From Pseudomonas putida (GTDB lineage Bacteria > Pseudomonadota > Gammaproteobacteria > Pseudomonadales > Pseudomonadaceae): a stretch of 64,000 nt of DNA. Positions 26,957-36,481 of this stretch are shown here, in pieces. The DNA is taken from assembly GCF_001636055.1 (NCBI RefSeq), contig NZ_CP011789.1:3162001-3226000 (forward strand), written 5' to 3'. The notes under the pieces were generated by a model, which worked only from the letters and a program-made list of their open reading frames with translations, did not search any database and had not been told where the DNA came from. How positions within the stretch are numbered: position 1 is the stretch's first letter; each line of letters starts with the position of its first letter. A program made the translations under genes and the position numbers.

Positions 26957-28351
26957 ATGGACAAGTGGAAAGCAGCACTGGAAATCGCCCGCAGCGGCGA
27001 GTCGAAATACAAGATTCTGGTTCAGGCGATTGCCGACGACATCGAACAGGGCTTGTTGGCCAACGATCAACGCCTGCCTGCGCAGCGCAGTGTGGCCGAT
27101 GCCATGGGCATCAGCGTGCAGACCGTGACCAATGCCTACAAGGAGCTTGAGCGCCAGGGCCTGGTGCGTTGTGAAGTAGGGCGCGGCAGCTTCGTTTCGC
27201 GGCGCATGAGCGACCGGGTCGCGACTTACATTCTCGACAGCCCCGAGCGAGCGCTGGTGGATTTTTCCATCGCACGCATCCTCCATACCCGCGAGCACGA
27301 CCAGGTCTGGCGCGATACCTGCCGGGAGCTCAGCACCGAGGAAGATCAGCCGTGGATTCACGCCTTTCGCCCCATCGCCGGGTTCGAATCCCACCGCGAG
27401 GCGGCCATGCAATGGATCGGCCGCCTGGGCCTGCGGGTTGAACGTGACGACATCCTGATCACCAACGGGGCGGCCCATGCGATCTTCCTCGCCCTGGCTT
27501 CTCTGGCCGGGCCCGACGATGTGGTGTTGTGCGAAGGCAGAACCGATCACGGCGTCATCGGCAATTCCCAAGTGCTGGGGTTCACCCTCAAGGGGCTCGA
27601 AATGGACCGCCACGGCATCGATCCCGAGCACTTCGAAGACATGTGCAGCAATGAGCGCATCACTGCGCTGGTGTGCACGCCGAACCTGAACAACCCCACC
27701 ACCACGCTGATGCCGGACAGTCGCCGCCGGGAGATCGCCGAGATTGCCCGGCGCTTCGGCGTGCACATCATCGAGGACGATGTGTACGGCCCGTTGCTCG
27801 AAGAGCGCCACGCTCCGCCGATCAGTCATTACCTGCCGGAGCTGTCCTTCTACTGCACCAGCATGACCAAGTCGGTGCTGACCGGTTTGCGCGTGGGTTA
27901 TCTGGTGATGCCCAAGCGCCTGGCACTGCGTACCGAAAGCATCCTGCGGGTCAACAGCTGGATGGGCACGCCGATGGTCTCGGAGATTGCCACGCGCTGG
28001 ATTCGCGATGGTCGCGCCGACACGCTGCTGCGCTTGCAGCGCCAGTTGCTCTCGGTGCGCCAGGCGATGGTCAGCGAATACCTGGGGGAGTTCGTGCTGG
28101 GCCAACATCCCCATGCCTTGAATGCCTGGGTTGGTATCCCGCCGCATTGGGAGGTCGACAGCCTCGTGCGGGCCCTGCGCCATCGGCATATTGCCGTCAC
28201 GCCGCCTGACCCGTTCACCGTGCGTGGCACACCCAGGGCACGGGCGGTGAGGGTGTGTGTTGGCGCCGAATGCAGCGACGAGGACGCGCGCGAAGCCTTG
28301 ATCAACATGCGTGAAATCTTTGGTCAGTACCCACGTATCCATGACTTTTGA
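26957..28351 (+). CDS. enuR: MocR/GntR-type regulator of ectoine catabolism
   Basis: 464 residues. N-terminal GntR winged helix (~14-82: LPAQRSVADAMGISVQTVTNAYKELERQGLV) fused to an aminotransferase-I-like domain (~110-455). PLP lysine is Lys305 in TSMTKSVLTG. EnuR binds PLP and senses catabolic intermediates such as N-acetyl-diaminobutyrate, derepressing uptake and breakdown genes. The ATG at 26957 gives the normal N-terminus. It is divergent from ehuB and precedes eutB by 106 bases. Confidence 0.88.
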   Translation: MDKWKAALEIARSGESKYKILVQAIADDIEQGLLANDQRLPAQRSVADAMGISVQTVTNAYKELERQGLVRCEVGRGSFVSRRMSDRVATYILDSPERALVDFSIARILHTREHDQVWRDTCRELSTEEDQPWIHAFRPIAGFESHREAAMQWIGRLGLRVERDDILITNGAAHAIFLALASLAGPDDVVLCEGRTDHGVIGNSQVLGFTLKGLEMDRHGIDPEHFEDMCSNERITALVCTPNLNNPTTTLMPDSRRREIAEIARRFGVHIIEDDVYGPLLEERHAPPISHYLPELSFYCTSMTKSVLTGLRVGYLVMPKRLALRTESILRVNSWMGTPMVSEIATRWIRDGRADTLLRLQRQLLSVRQAMVSEYLGEFVLGQHPHALNAWVGIPPHWEVDSLVRALRHRHIAVTPPDPFTVRGTPRARAVRVCVGAECSDEDAREALINMREIFGQYPRIHDF

Positions 28352-28382
28352 GCGGGAAAACAGACGCCGAAAAAAGTTGTCC

Positions 28383-28403
28383 TGAATTGACCTAGTACAT
28401 TCA
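28383..28403. promoter_or_regulatory. Dyad upstream of eutB
   Basis: TGAAT (28383-28387) and ATTCA (28399-28403) are inverted around 11 bases, with outer TTGTC (28377) and GACAA (28408) also inverted. It lies about 55-75 bases before the eutB start. It is a candidate operator for EnuR or DoeX; only the symmetry is seen. Confidence 0.35.
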
Positions 28404-28457
28404 GCGCGACAATCCTGGCCTCTTAGACTGCGCCCAATATCTTATCGGGACGCGGTC

Positions 28458-29429
28458 ATGCCAACGCCACAGCTCAACGATATCTACCTCGCCCGCCAGC
28501 GTATCGAAGCGCTGGTGCGACGCACGCCCATGGAGCATTCGCCCAGCCTGTCTCGGCTGGTGGGCGTGCCGGTCTACCTCAAGCTCGAGTCCCAGCAGAT
28601 CACCGGCAGCTTCAAGTTGCGCGGTGCGAGCAATGCCGTGGCGCAACTCAGTGCTGAAGAAAAACAACGAGGTGTTGTGGCGGCGTCGACCGGTAATCAC
28701 GGTCGCGCATTGGCTTACGCGGCTTCCCGCCAGGGCGTGAAGGCGACGATCTGCCTGTCGCAACGGGTACCGGCAAACAAGGTGCGGGCGATTCGCGATC
28801 TTGGGGCCCACGTATGCATCGTCGGCAACTCCCAGGATGATGCCCAGCGCGAAGCCGAGCGCCTTGCCGCCGAGCAGGGTGCGATCCTGCTGCCGCCGTT
28901 CGATCATCCGGCGATCATCGCCGGCCAGGGCACGTTGGGGCTGGAGATCCTCGAGCAGCGACCGGACGTCGCCCAGGTCCTGGTGCCGTTGTCCGGCGGT
29001 GGTCTGTTCGCCGGCGTGGCGCTGGCGCTGAAAACCGCCAACCCGCAGATCGTCACCCACGGCATCAGCATGCAGCGTGGCGCGGCGATGCACGCCAGCC
29101 TGGCAGCCGGCCATCCGCTGGAAGTCGAAGAGCTGCCGACGCTGGCCGATTCCCTCGGCGGCGGTATCGGTCTGGACAACCAATACACCTTCAGCATGAC
29201 CCGCGACACCTGCGATCACCTGCATTTGCTCAGCGAAACCTCCATCGCCAACGCTATCCGCCACGCCTATCGCGAAGAGCGCCAGGTGCTGGAAGGCGCG
29301 GCTGCTGTGGGAATCGCCGCGCTGCTCGAAGGCCTGATCGAGCCTCGTGGCCCTGTGGTGGTGGTGATCAGCGGACGTAACGTCGACACCGATCAGCATC
29401 TGCGGGTACTTGCCGGAGCCGAGGCATGA
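28458..29429 (+). CDS. eutB: Hydroxyectoine utilization dehydratase EutB (threonine-dehydratase-like)
   Basis: 323 residues, fold-type II PLP enzyme. PLP lysine is Lys53 in GSFKLRGASN; the phosphate loop is VPLSGGGLFAGVAL and STGNHGRAL binds the substrate carboxylate. EutB is proposed to act with EutA and EutC in converting hydroxyectoine to ectoine. The assignment over a housekeeping threonine dehydratase rests on adjacency to eutC, doeA and doeB. EutA is not present in this window. Confidence 0.87.
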   Translation: MPTPQLNDIYLARQRIEALVRRTPMEHSPSLSRLVGVPVYLKLESQQITGSFKLRGASNAVAQLSAEEKQRGVVAASTGNHGRALAYAASRQGVKATICLSQRVPANKVRAIRDLGAHVCIVGNSQDDAQREAERLAAEQGAILLPPFDHPAIIAGQGTLGLEILEQRPDVAQVLVPLSGGGLFAGVALALKTANPQIVTHGISMQRGAAMHASLAAGHPLEVEELPTLADSLGGGIGLDNQYTFSMTRDTCDHLHLLSETSIANAIRHAYREERQVLEGAAAVGIAALLEGLIEPRGPVVVVISGRNVDTDQHLRVLAGAEA

Positions 29430-29465
29430 AACCGAACAATAACGACGTCATGGGAGCGCCCGTTG

Positions 29466-30458
29466 ATGAGTGAAATCACCCTGTTGAGCGAAGCCGATCT
29501 GCGCGCCTGTGTGGCGCTTGATCTGCCCAGTATCGAAGCCGTCGAGCAGGCCTTCGTGCTGCTGGCCACCGCCGCCGTGGAGATGCCACCGATCCTGCGT
29601 CTGGACATCCCCGAGCACAACGGCGAAGTGGACGTGAAGACCGCCTACCTGCCGGGGCTGGAGCGCTTTGCGATCAAGGTCAGCCCGGGCTTTTTCGACA
29701 ACCCGAAACTCGGTCTGCCCAGCCTCAACGGCATGATGATGTTGTTGTCGGCGCGCACCGGTCTGCTGGATGCCTTGTTGCTGGATAACGGTTACCTGAC
29801 GGCGGTACGTACGGCCGCTGCCGGGGCGGTGGCGGCGCGGGCATTGTCGCGATCGGACAGCCGCAGCGTGGCGCTGATCGGCGCTGGCGAGCAAGCTGCG
29901 TTGCAGTTGCAGGCCCTGCGCCTGGTGCGCCCCATCGACAACGTGCGGGTGTGGGCGCGGGACTTGGCCAAGGCGCAGGCCTTCAGCGTGGAATTGACCC
30001 GTGACACCGGTCTGGCGGTCAAGCCCTGCGCCACCCTCGACGAAGCCATGGTCGAGGTGGATATCGCCATCACCTGCACGCCAAGTCGCGAGCCGTTGAT
30101 CGATGTGCGCCATCTGCATCCCGGTCTGCACATCACCGCCATGGGCTCGGATGCCGAGCACAAGAACGAAATCTCCCCACAGGCGCTGGCACAGGTCGAC
30201 CGCTACGTGGCCGATCGACTGAGCCAGACCCGCATCCTCGGCGAGTTGCATCACGCCCTCGCGGCGGGCGTCGTCAGCGACGAATCGAACTTCGCCGAAT
30301 TGGGCCAGGTGCTGGCCGGTCAACGCCCCGGTCGCACGGACGCCTCGCAGGTCACCCTGTGCGACCTCACCGGTACCGGCGCCCAGGATACCGCCATGGC
30401 CAATCTCGCGTTCGAGCGAGCGCGCTCGGCGGGCAAGGGCGTCCAGTTCGGCAGCTAA
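29466..30458 (+). CDS. eutC: Ectoine utilization protein EutC (ornithine cyclodeaminase family)
   Basis: 330 residues. Ornithine-cyclodeaminase/mu-crystallin fold with dinucleotide-binding LIGAGEQAALQLQAL at ~140-154 and substrate-binding AIKVSPGF. A role with EutB in hydroxyectoine processing is proposed in the literature. The ATG at 29466 is chosen over a TTG one codon upstream. The gap to eutB is 36 bases and contains AACAATAA (29435-29442), a single possible Crc-type motif. Confidence 0.87.
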   Translation: MSEITLLSEADLRACVALDLPSIEAVEQAFVLLATAAVEMPPILRLDIPEHNGEVDVKTAYLPGLERFAIKVSPGFFDNPKLGLPSLNGMMMLLSARTGLLDALLLDNGYLTAVRTAAAGAVAARALSRSDSRSVALIGAGEQAALQLQALRLVRPIDNVRVWARDLAKAQAFSVELTRDTGLAVKPCATLDEAMVEVDIAITCTPSREPLIDVRHLHPGLHITAMGSDAEHKNEISPQALAQVDRYVADRLSQTRILGELHHALAAGVVSDESNFAELGQVLAGQRPGRTDASQVTLCDLTGTGAQDTAMANLAFERARSAGKGVQFGS

Positions 30459-30511
30459 GGGTTTTTGTCCGCGCGTCATTTACCCCGCTTCATCTACAAG
30501 AGGGCAGGTGC

Positions 30512-31702
30512 ATGTCTCAGATAGTCGTCAATCTCCCGTTCAGCCGGGAGGAATACGCCCAGCGGCTGGCCAAGGTGCGAATGGCCATGCAGGCCCAGGG
30601 CATCGAGCTGTTGCTCGTCACCGATCCGTCGAACATGGCGTGGCTGACCGGCTACGACGGTTGGTCGTTTTATGTTCACCAGTGCGTGCTGCTGGCGATG
30701 GATGGCGAGCCGGTCTGGTTCGGCCGCGGCCAGGACGCCAACGGCGCCAGGCGCACGGTGTTCATGCAGCAGGACAACATCGTCGGTTACCCGGACATCT
30801 ACGTGCAGTCCCGGGAGCGGCATCCCATGGACTACCTGTCGCGGGAAGTGATCGCTGCCCGTGGTTGGGACGCGCTGACCATCGGCGTCGAAATGGATAA
30901 CTACTATTTCAGCGCCGCAGCCTTCCTGTCGTTGCAGAAACATCTGCCCAAGGCCCGGCTGATCGATGCGGCCGGGTTGGTGAACTGGCAGCGGGCAGTC
31001 AAGTCGCCGCAGGAAATCGCCTACATGCGCATTGCCGCACGCATCGTGGAAAACATGCACGGGCGGATCCTTGAACGGATCGAACCGGGCCTGCGCAAGA
31101 ACGAATTGGTGGCCGAAATCTACAGCAGCGGCATCCAGGGTGCCGATGGCCATGGCGGTGATTACCCAGCCATCGTGCCCTTGTTGCCGACCGGTGCCGA
31201 CGCCAGTGCGCCGCACCTGACCTGGGATGATTCGCCGTTCGAAAAGGGCGCGGGGACCTTCTTCGAGATTGCCGGTTGCTACAAGCGTTACCACTGCCCG
31301 CTGTCGCGCACGGTATTCCTGGGCAAGCCGCCGCAGCATTTCCTCGAGGGCGAGAAAGCCGTGGTCGAAGGCATCGCCGCCGGCCTGGAAGCGGCCAAGC
31401 CGGGCAACACCACCGGTGACATCGCCGTAGCGTTCTTCAAGGTGCTGGAGAAATTCGGCATCCACAAGGACAGCCGTTGTGGCTACCCGATCGGTATCAG
31501 TTATCCGCCGGATTGGGGCGAGCGCACCATGAGCCTGCGTCCTGGCGACACCAGCGTGTTGCAACCGGGCATGACCTTCCACTTCATGCCGGGCCTGTGG
31601 ATGGACGATTGGGGCCTGGAAATCACCGAAAGTATTCTGATCACCGACACGGGGGTCGAAACCCTGTGCAACGTGCCACGCCAACTGTTCGTGAAGGATT
31701 GA
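30512..31702 (+). CDS. doeA: Ectoine hydrolase
   Basis: 396 residues, M24 aminopeptidase/creatinase fold. It opens the ectoine ring to N-acetyl-2,4-diaminobutyrate. An N-terminal creatinase-like domain (LLLVTDPSNMAWLTGYDGWSFY) is followed by the pita-bread domain (GHGGDYPAIVPLLPTG, FEIAGCYKRYHCPLSRTVFLG, and LEITESILIT). The start at 30512 gives the typical MSQI N-terminus. Followed after 4 bases by doeB. Also named eutD in rhizobia. Confidence 0.92.
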   Translation: MSQIVVNLPFSREEYAQRLAKVRMAMQAQGIELLLVTDPSNMAWLTGYDGWSFYVHQCVLLAMDGEPVWFGRGQDANGARRTVFMQQDNIVGYPDIYVQSRERHPMDYLSREVIAARGWDALTIGVEMDNYYFSAAAFLSLQKHLPKARLIDAAGLVNWQRAVKSPQEIAYMRIAARIVENMHGRILERIEPGLRKNELVAEIYSSGIQGADGHGGDYPAIVPLLPTGADASAPHLTWDDSPFEKGAGTFFEIAGCYKRYHCPLSRTVFLGKPPQHFLEGEKAVVEGIAAGLEAAKPGNTTGDIAVAFFKVLEKFGIHKDSRCGYPIGISYPPDWGERTMSLRPGDTSVLQPGMTFHFMPGLWMDDWGLEITESILITDTGVETLCNVPRQLFVKD

Positions 31703-31706
31703 GCCA

Positions 31707-32708
31707 ATGAGCGATCTGCCTGCCAACCCGATCAGCGCCACGGTGGATTTGTGCCGTGAAGGCGTGCAGCACGGGTATCTCAAGTTGCCGTATTCGCGGG
31801 ATGATTCGGCCTGGGGCGCGGTCATGATTCCGATCACGGTGATCGCGCGGGGGGAGGGGCCGACGGCCCTGCTCACCGGTGGCAACCACGGTGACGAATA
31901 CGAAGGTCCGGTGGCCCTGAGCAAGCTGGCTCAGGGCCTGGCGGCCGCCGAGGTCAGCGGGCGGGTCATCATCATTCCGTTCATGAACACCCCGGCGTTC
32001 CGTGCCGGGCGACGCACGTCGCCCATCGACAGGGGCAACCTCAACCGCAGTTTTCCCGGCAGGCCGGACGGCACGGTGACCGAGAAGATCGCCGACTATT
32101 TCACCCGCACTTTGCTGCCTCTGGCGGACTTCGTGCTGGACATTCACTCCGGCGGGCGCACCCTGGATTTCCTGCCATTCGCCGCCTGCCATGTGCTGCC
32201 GGACAAACACCAGCAGGCGCGATGTGAGGCGGGCATGCGCGCGTTCAATGCGCCATACAGCATGCGGATGCTGGAGCTGGATGCCGGGGCGATGTACGAC
32301 ACGGCTGCCGAGTCTCAGGGCAAGGTCTTCGTCACCACGGAACTGGGCGGTGGCGGTTCCTCCACCGCGCGCAGTGTGGCGATTGCCGAGCGCGGCGTGC
32401 GTAACGTGCTGGTGCATGCGGGGATTCTTCAGGGCGAGGTGCAGAGGGGGCCGTCGGTCATGCTCGACATGCCGGACGGTGATTGCTTCATCGCCAGCGA
32501 ACATGACGGCCTGCTGGAAATGTGTCGCGACCTGGGCGACAGCGTGGACAAGGGCGAAGTCATCGCCCGGGTCCACGACGCTACCCGCAGCGGCGTGGCC
32601 CCGGTGGAGTATCGTGCTGCACGCAGCGGCCTGCTGGCGGCGCGGCATTTTCCAGGGTTGGTGCAGTGTGGCGATACCCTTGCCGTGATCGCGGACATAC
32701 TGGAGTAA
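31707..32708 (+). CDS. doeB: N-acetyl-L-2,4-diaminobutyrate deacetylase
   Basis: 333 residues, M14/aspartoacylase-type zinc hydrolase. It removes acetate from the DoeA product to give 2,4-diaminobutyrate. Zinc-binding GGNHGDEYEG (residues ~58-67) and the second ligand in VLDIHSGG (~148-155) are visible, with the catalytic-type Glu in VTTELGGGG. Also named eutE. It is four bases after doeA. Confidence 0.92.
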   Translation: MSDLPANPISATVDLCREGVQHGYLKLPYSRDDSAWGAVMIPITVIARGEGPTALLTGGNHGDEYEGPVALSKLAQGLAAAEVSGRVIIIPFMNTPAFRAGRRTSPIDRGNLNRSFPGRPDGTVTEKIADYFTRTLLPLADFVLDIHSGGRTLDFLPFAACHVLPDKHQQARCEAGMRAFNAPYSMRMLELDAGAMYDTAAESQGKVFVTTELGGGGSSTARSVAIAERGVRNVLVHAGILQGEVQRGPSVMLDMPDGDCFIASEHDGLLEMCRDLGDSVDKGEVIARVHDATRSGVAPVEYRAARSGLLAARHFPGLVQCGDTLAVIADILE

Positions 32709-32768
32709 TACACTGCCACTGGGTTGATTTCCTCAGGGGTTTCCATTCATTCAGGAGCTTCTTGGCAC

Positions 32769-33248
32769 ATGCACAAACTCGATCGCTATGACCTGAAAAT
32801 CCTGCGGATCCTCGCTGGCGACGGGCGTATCACCAAGTCGAGCCTGGCCGAGGCGATCAACCTGTCGGTTACCCCGGCCTGGGAGCGCGTGCGCAAGCTC
32901 GAAACCCTCGGCCTGATCAAGGGCTACCGCGCGCAGATCGATTGGGGCGCGGTGTTCAAGAGCCAGCAAGTGCTGGTGGAAATCACCCTGGCCCGACACA
33001 CCGCGCAGGACATGCGGCGCTTCGAACAGCGGATGAACGACGCGCCGGAAGTGGTGTTCTGTTACGCCACCGGTGGCGGGGTGGATTACATGGCGATGAT
33101 CCAGGCGCCGGACATTGATCACTACCAGCGATTCATCGATCAGTTGCTGCTCGATGACCTGGGGATCGAGCGGTACTTCACCTACATCGTCACCAAGACC
33201 ATCAAGACGGCCGGCGCCTTGCCTGCGGAGTTGTCTCAGGACTACTGA
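32769..33248 (+). CDS. doeX: AsnC/Lrp-family regulator of ectoine catabolism
   Basis: 159 residues. N-terminal helix-turn-helix (LDRYDLKILRILAGDGRITKSSLAEAINLSVTPAWERVRKLE, in residues ~4-45) and C-terminal RAM ligand-binding domain. DoeX binds near ectoine genes in Halomonas. The ATG at 32769 gives the normal Lrp N-terminus. It lies between doeB and doeC, 60 bases after doeB; a 189-base gap follows. Confidence 0.88.
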   Translation: MHKLDRYDLKILRILAGDGRITKSSLAEAINLSVTPAWERVRKLETLGLIKGYRAQIDWGAVFKSQQVLVEITLARHTAQDMRRFEQRMNDAPEVVFCYATGGGVDYMAMIQAPDIDHYQRFIDQLLLDDLGIERYFTYIVTKTIKTAGALPAELSQDY

Positions 33249-33437
33249 AACCTGCAACACCCCCGATCAAACTGTGCGAGCGAGCCTGCAGGGTGGGGGG
33301 GTAGCCTCGCCGCAAAAACTTCCGAATGACCCCGCTCAATCAGAAAAAACCACCTGCATACCCCCCTGCAAACCGCAATTCCCCGACGCCTCGCTGCCCT
33401 AGCATGAACTCCACGCACACGGTTCGGAGTGAATGCC

Positions 33438-34910
33438 ATGACCTACAAACATCCCCTGCTGTTCAAAGCCCTCTGCTACGTCGATGGCCATTGGTTGCAC
33501 AGCGACAGTGGCAACAGCATCGCCGTGCACAACCCGGCTGATCAGAAACTGATCGGCCATGTGCCGATGCTCGATCAACCGCAGATCGTCGCCGCCGTGG
33601 ATGCCGCGCACCGGGCATTTGCCGATTGGCGTGAGCAGAGCCTGGAGACTCGCGGGACGATTCTTCGGCGCTGGGCGGCGTTGATCCTGGAACATCAGGA
33701 AGACCTGGCGCGGATTCTCAGCCTGGAGCAGGGCAAGTCCCTGGCCGAATCCCGGGGTGAAATCGCCTACGCCGCGAGCTTCATTCCGTGGTTCGCCGAA
33801 GAAGCCCGGCGCCTCTATGGACAGAACATTCCCAGCCACATTCCCGGCGCTCATCTGGGTACGGTCAAGGAGCCGGTCGGCGTTTGTGCACTGCTGACAC
33901 CGTGGAATTTCCCCTCGGCCATGATCACCCGCAAAGCCGCTGCCGCATTGGCCGCCGGTTGCACCGTGGTCGTCAAGCCGGCCCACGAAACCCCTTACTC
34001 GGCATTCGCCCTGGCGCAACTCGCGGAAGAGGCCGGGTTCCCCGCCGGGGTCTTCAACGTGGTGCTGGGTGAACCACAGATGGCCATGCAAACCCTGGTG
34101 CAGGACACCCGCGTGCGCTCGGTGAGCTTCACCGGTTCCACCCGCGTCGGCAAGTTGGTCCTGCAAGCGGCTGCTCATGACGTGAAGAAAGTCTCGCTGG
34201 AACTGGGGGGCAACGCGCCATTCATTGTCTGCGCCGATGCCGATCTGCAACGGGCGGTGAAAGTCGCGGTGGCCGCCAAGTTCCAGACTTCCGGCCAGGA
34301 TTGCTGCGCCGCCAACCGGATCATGGTCGAGCGTTCGGTCTATCCGGCGTTTCTCGAGCGCTTTGCCGAGGCCGTGCGTGAGCTACGGGTCGGTCCGGCG
34401 ATGATCGGCGAGCGGGAACAACAGGTGGAGGTGGGTCCGTTGATGCACCAGGCCGCCTTCGATGTGACTGCCGAGCGCGTGGCCGATGCGTTGCAACAGG
34501 GTGCGCAACGGCTGGTGGGCGGCGAAGCCCATGCCCTCGGCGGCTTGTTCTACCAGCCCACGGTGCTGGCCGACGTCACGCCGCAAATGCGCATTTACCG
34601 TGAAGAGAACTTCGCGCCGATTGCCGGGGTGATGCCGTTCGACACCCTCGACCAGGCCATCGAGATGGCCAACGACACCGAGTACGGTCTGGCGGCCTAC
34701 GTTTGCTCGAATCGCCTGGATCTGATCTACCCGCTGATCCGTCGACTCGACCACGCCATGGTCGGGGTCAACGGCGTCAAGTTCACCGGCCATCCGATCC
34801 CGTTCGGTGGCATGAAAGCCTCGGGGCTGGGCCGTGAAGGCGGCACCGAGGGCTTCGAAGCCTTTGTCGAAACCAAATACTTTTGCTTGCACCATCAAGG
34901 CCAGTTCTAA
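33438..34910 (+). CDS. doeC: Aspartate-semialdehyde dehydrogenase of ectoine catabolism
   Basis: 490 residues, NAD(P)-dependent aldehyde dehydrogenase. It oxidises the aspartate-semialdehyde produced by DoeD to aspartate. Motifs are TPWNFPSAMITRKAAAAL, FTGSTRVGK (cofactor), catalytic Glu in LELGGNAPF and catalytic Cys in SGQDCCAANR. It closely resembles succinate-semialdehyde dehydrogenases; the substrate is taken from context. The ATG at 33438 is preferred over an in-frame GTG at 33429. The gap to doeD is 22 bases. Confidence 0.88.
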   Translation: MTYKHPLLFKALCYVDGHWLHSDSGNSIAVHNPADQKLIGHVPMLDQPQIVAAVDAAHRAFADWREQSLETRGTILRRWAALILEHQEDLARILSLEQGKSLAESRGEIAYAASFIPWFAEEARRLYGQNIPSHIPGAHLGTVKEPVGVCALLTPWNFPSAMITRKAAAALAAGCTVVVKPAHETPYSAFALAQLAEEAGFPAGVFNVVLGEPQMAMQTLVQDTRVRSVSFTGSTRVGKLVLQAAAHDVKKVSLELGGNAPFIVCADADLQRAVKVAVAAKFQTSGQDCCAANRIMVERSVYPAFLERFAEAVRELRVGPAMIGEREQQVEVGPLMHQAAFDVTAERVADALQQGAQRLVGGEAHALGGLFYQPTVLADVTPQMRIYREENFAPIAGVMPFDTLDQAIEMANDTEYGLAAYVCSNRLDLIYPLIRRLDHAMVGVNGVKFTGHPIPFGGMKASGLGREGGTEGFEAFVETKYFCLHHQGQF

Positions 34911-34932
34911 GGCCCGTTCCCAGGAGATCGCC

Positions 34933-36318
34933 ATGAATCAAGAATTCGACCCGTTGTTCGAACAAGACCGTGCCCACTTCATGCACCCCTCCACCCACGC
35001 CCACGACCATGCCAGCGGTGCGCTCAAGGGGCGCATCATCACGGGCGCTTCGGGCATCCGCATCCGCGACCACGAAGGGCGCGAATTGATCGACGCCTTT
35101 GCCGGCCTGTATTGCGTCAACATCGGCTACGGCCGCACCGAAGTGGCGGACGCCATCTACAAGCAGGCCAAGGAGTTGGCGTACTACCACACCTACGTGG
35201 GCCACTCGACCGAGGCGATCATCGAACTGTCGAGCCGCATCATCGACTGGGCGCCGGAAGGGATGAAAAAGGTCTATTACGGCCTCTCCGGTTCCGACGC
35301 CAACGAAACCCAGATCAAACTGGTGCGTTACTACAACAACGTGCGAGGTCGGCCGCTGAAGAAGAAAATCATCTCTCGTGACCGTGGTTATCATGGCTCG
35401 GGCATCATGACCGGCAGCCTGACCGGCCTGCCGAGCTTCCATCAGCATTTCGACCTGCCGGCCGAGGGCATCAAGCACACCGTGTGCCCACACTGGTACC
35501 GCAAGGCACCCACCGGCATGGATGAAACGGCCTTTGTGCGTTACTGCGCCGACGAGCTGGAAAAGATGATTCTGGCCGAAGGCCCGGACACCGTGGCCGC
35601 GTTCATCGGCGAGCCATTGATGGGCACCGGTGGCATCATCGTTCCTCCGGCAGGCTACTGGGCGGCGATTCAGGCGGTGCTGAACAAATACGACGTGCTG
35701 CTGATCGCCGACGAAGTGGTCTGCGCCTTCGGTCGCCTGGGGGCGAAGATGGGCAGCCAGCGTTATGGCATGCGTCCGGACCTGATCACCACGGCCAAAG
35801 GCCTGACCAGCGCCTATGCGCCGCTTTCGGCGGTGATCGTCGGCGAAAAAGTCTGGGATGTGATCGAGAAAGCCTCCGAGTCCCACGGCCCGATGGGGCA
35901 TGGCTGGACCTACTCCGGGCATCCGATTTGTGCGGCGGCGGCCCTGGCCAACCTCGACATCCTGGAGCGGGAAAACCTCACGGCCAACGCCGACAAGGTG
36001 GGTGCCTATCTCAACCGGCGGATGCGCGAAACCCTGGAAGGTCATCCGTTGGTGGGTGAAGTGCGCGGCGACGGCATGCTCGTGGCCGTCGAATTCATGG
36101 CCGACCGTGAGCAGCGCACGCCCTTCGATGCGGCCTTGAAGGTCGGCCCGAAAGTCTCGGCAGCCTGCCTTGAGCACGGCATGATCGCCCGGGCTATGCC
36201 CCATGGCGACATCCTCGGCTTCGCCCCGCCATTGATTCTCACCGAGGCTGAAGCGGACTTGATTGTGAACATCACCAAGGGTGCCGTTGATCAAGTGGCC
36301 AATGAGCTGTTGGGCTGA
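34933..36318 (+). CDS. doeD: L-2,4-diaminobutyrate transaminase
   Basis: 461 residues, class-III aminotransferase. It converts diaminobutyrate to aspartate-semialdehyde. PLP lysine is Lys289 in TTAKGLTSAYAPL; LLIADEVVCAFGR and YYGLSGSDANETQ are class signatures. Start at ATG 34933 after CAGGAGATCGCC. Last gene of the eut/doe run, with a strong terminator 20 bases downstream. An omega-amino acid:pyruvate transaminase is the alternative reading by sequence alone. Confidence 0.88.
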   Translation: MNQEFDPLFEQDRAHFMHPSTHAHDHASGALKGRIITGASGIRIRDHEGRELIDAFAGLYCVNIGYGRTEVADAIYKQAKELAYYHTYVGHSTEAIIELSSRIIDWAPEGMKKVYYGLSGSDANETQIKLVRYYNNVRGRPLKKKIISRDRGYHGSGIMTGSLTGLPSFHQHFDLPAEGIKHTVCPHWYRKAPTGMDETAFVRYCADELEKMILAEGPDTVAAFIGEPLMGTGGIIVPPAGYWAAIQAVLNKYDVLLIADEVVCAFGRLGAKMGSQRYGMRPDLITTAKGLTSAYAPLSAVIVGEKVWDVIEKASESHGPMGHGWTYSGHPICAAAALANLDILERENLTANADKVGAYLNRRMRETLEGHPLVGEVRGDGMLVAVEFMADREQRTPFDAALKVGPKVSAACLEHGMIARAMPHGDILGFAPPLILTEAEADLIVNITKGAVDQVANELLG

Positions 36319-36337
36319 ATCCTAGGGTGAACATACA

Positions 36338-36370
36338 AACCCGCCCATTCAGTGATGGGCGGGTTTTTTT
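36338..36370 (+). terminator. Rho-independent terminator after doeD
   Basis: A perfect 11-bp stem (36338-36348 with 36355-36365, loop TCAGTG) runs into seven consecutive T (36364-36370). Textbook intrinsic terminator ending the ectoine gene run. Confidence 0.92.
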
Positions 36371-36481
36371 CGCGCGTCGAGATAAGGGGGCGGGGAGATG
36401 ATGTGGGTGCTATAGGTTTCGACGAGATTCACAATTTTGTGCGCTTCCTGCTGGAAGGACCTGCTTTTAGTAGCGTCTTGC

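Noticed and set aside
26483..28342. Minus-strand open frame of ~619 codons antisense to enuR
   Set aside because: Overlaps EnuR fully and lacks any recognisable motif.
23571..36330. ACCCTAG at the left and its inverse at the right edge of the ectoine block as possible insertion ends
   Set aside because: Only seven bases match, and there is no integrase, tRNA or longer repeat.
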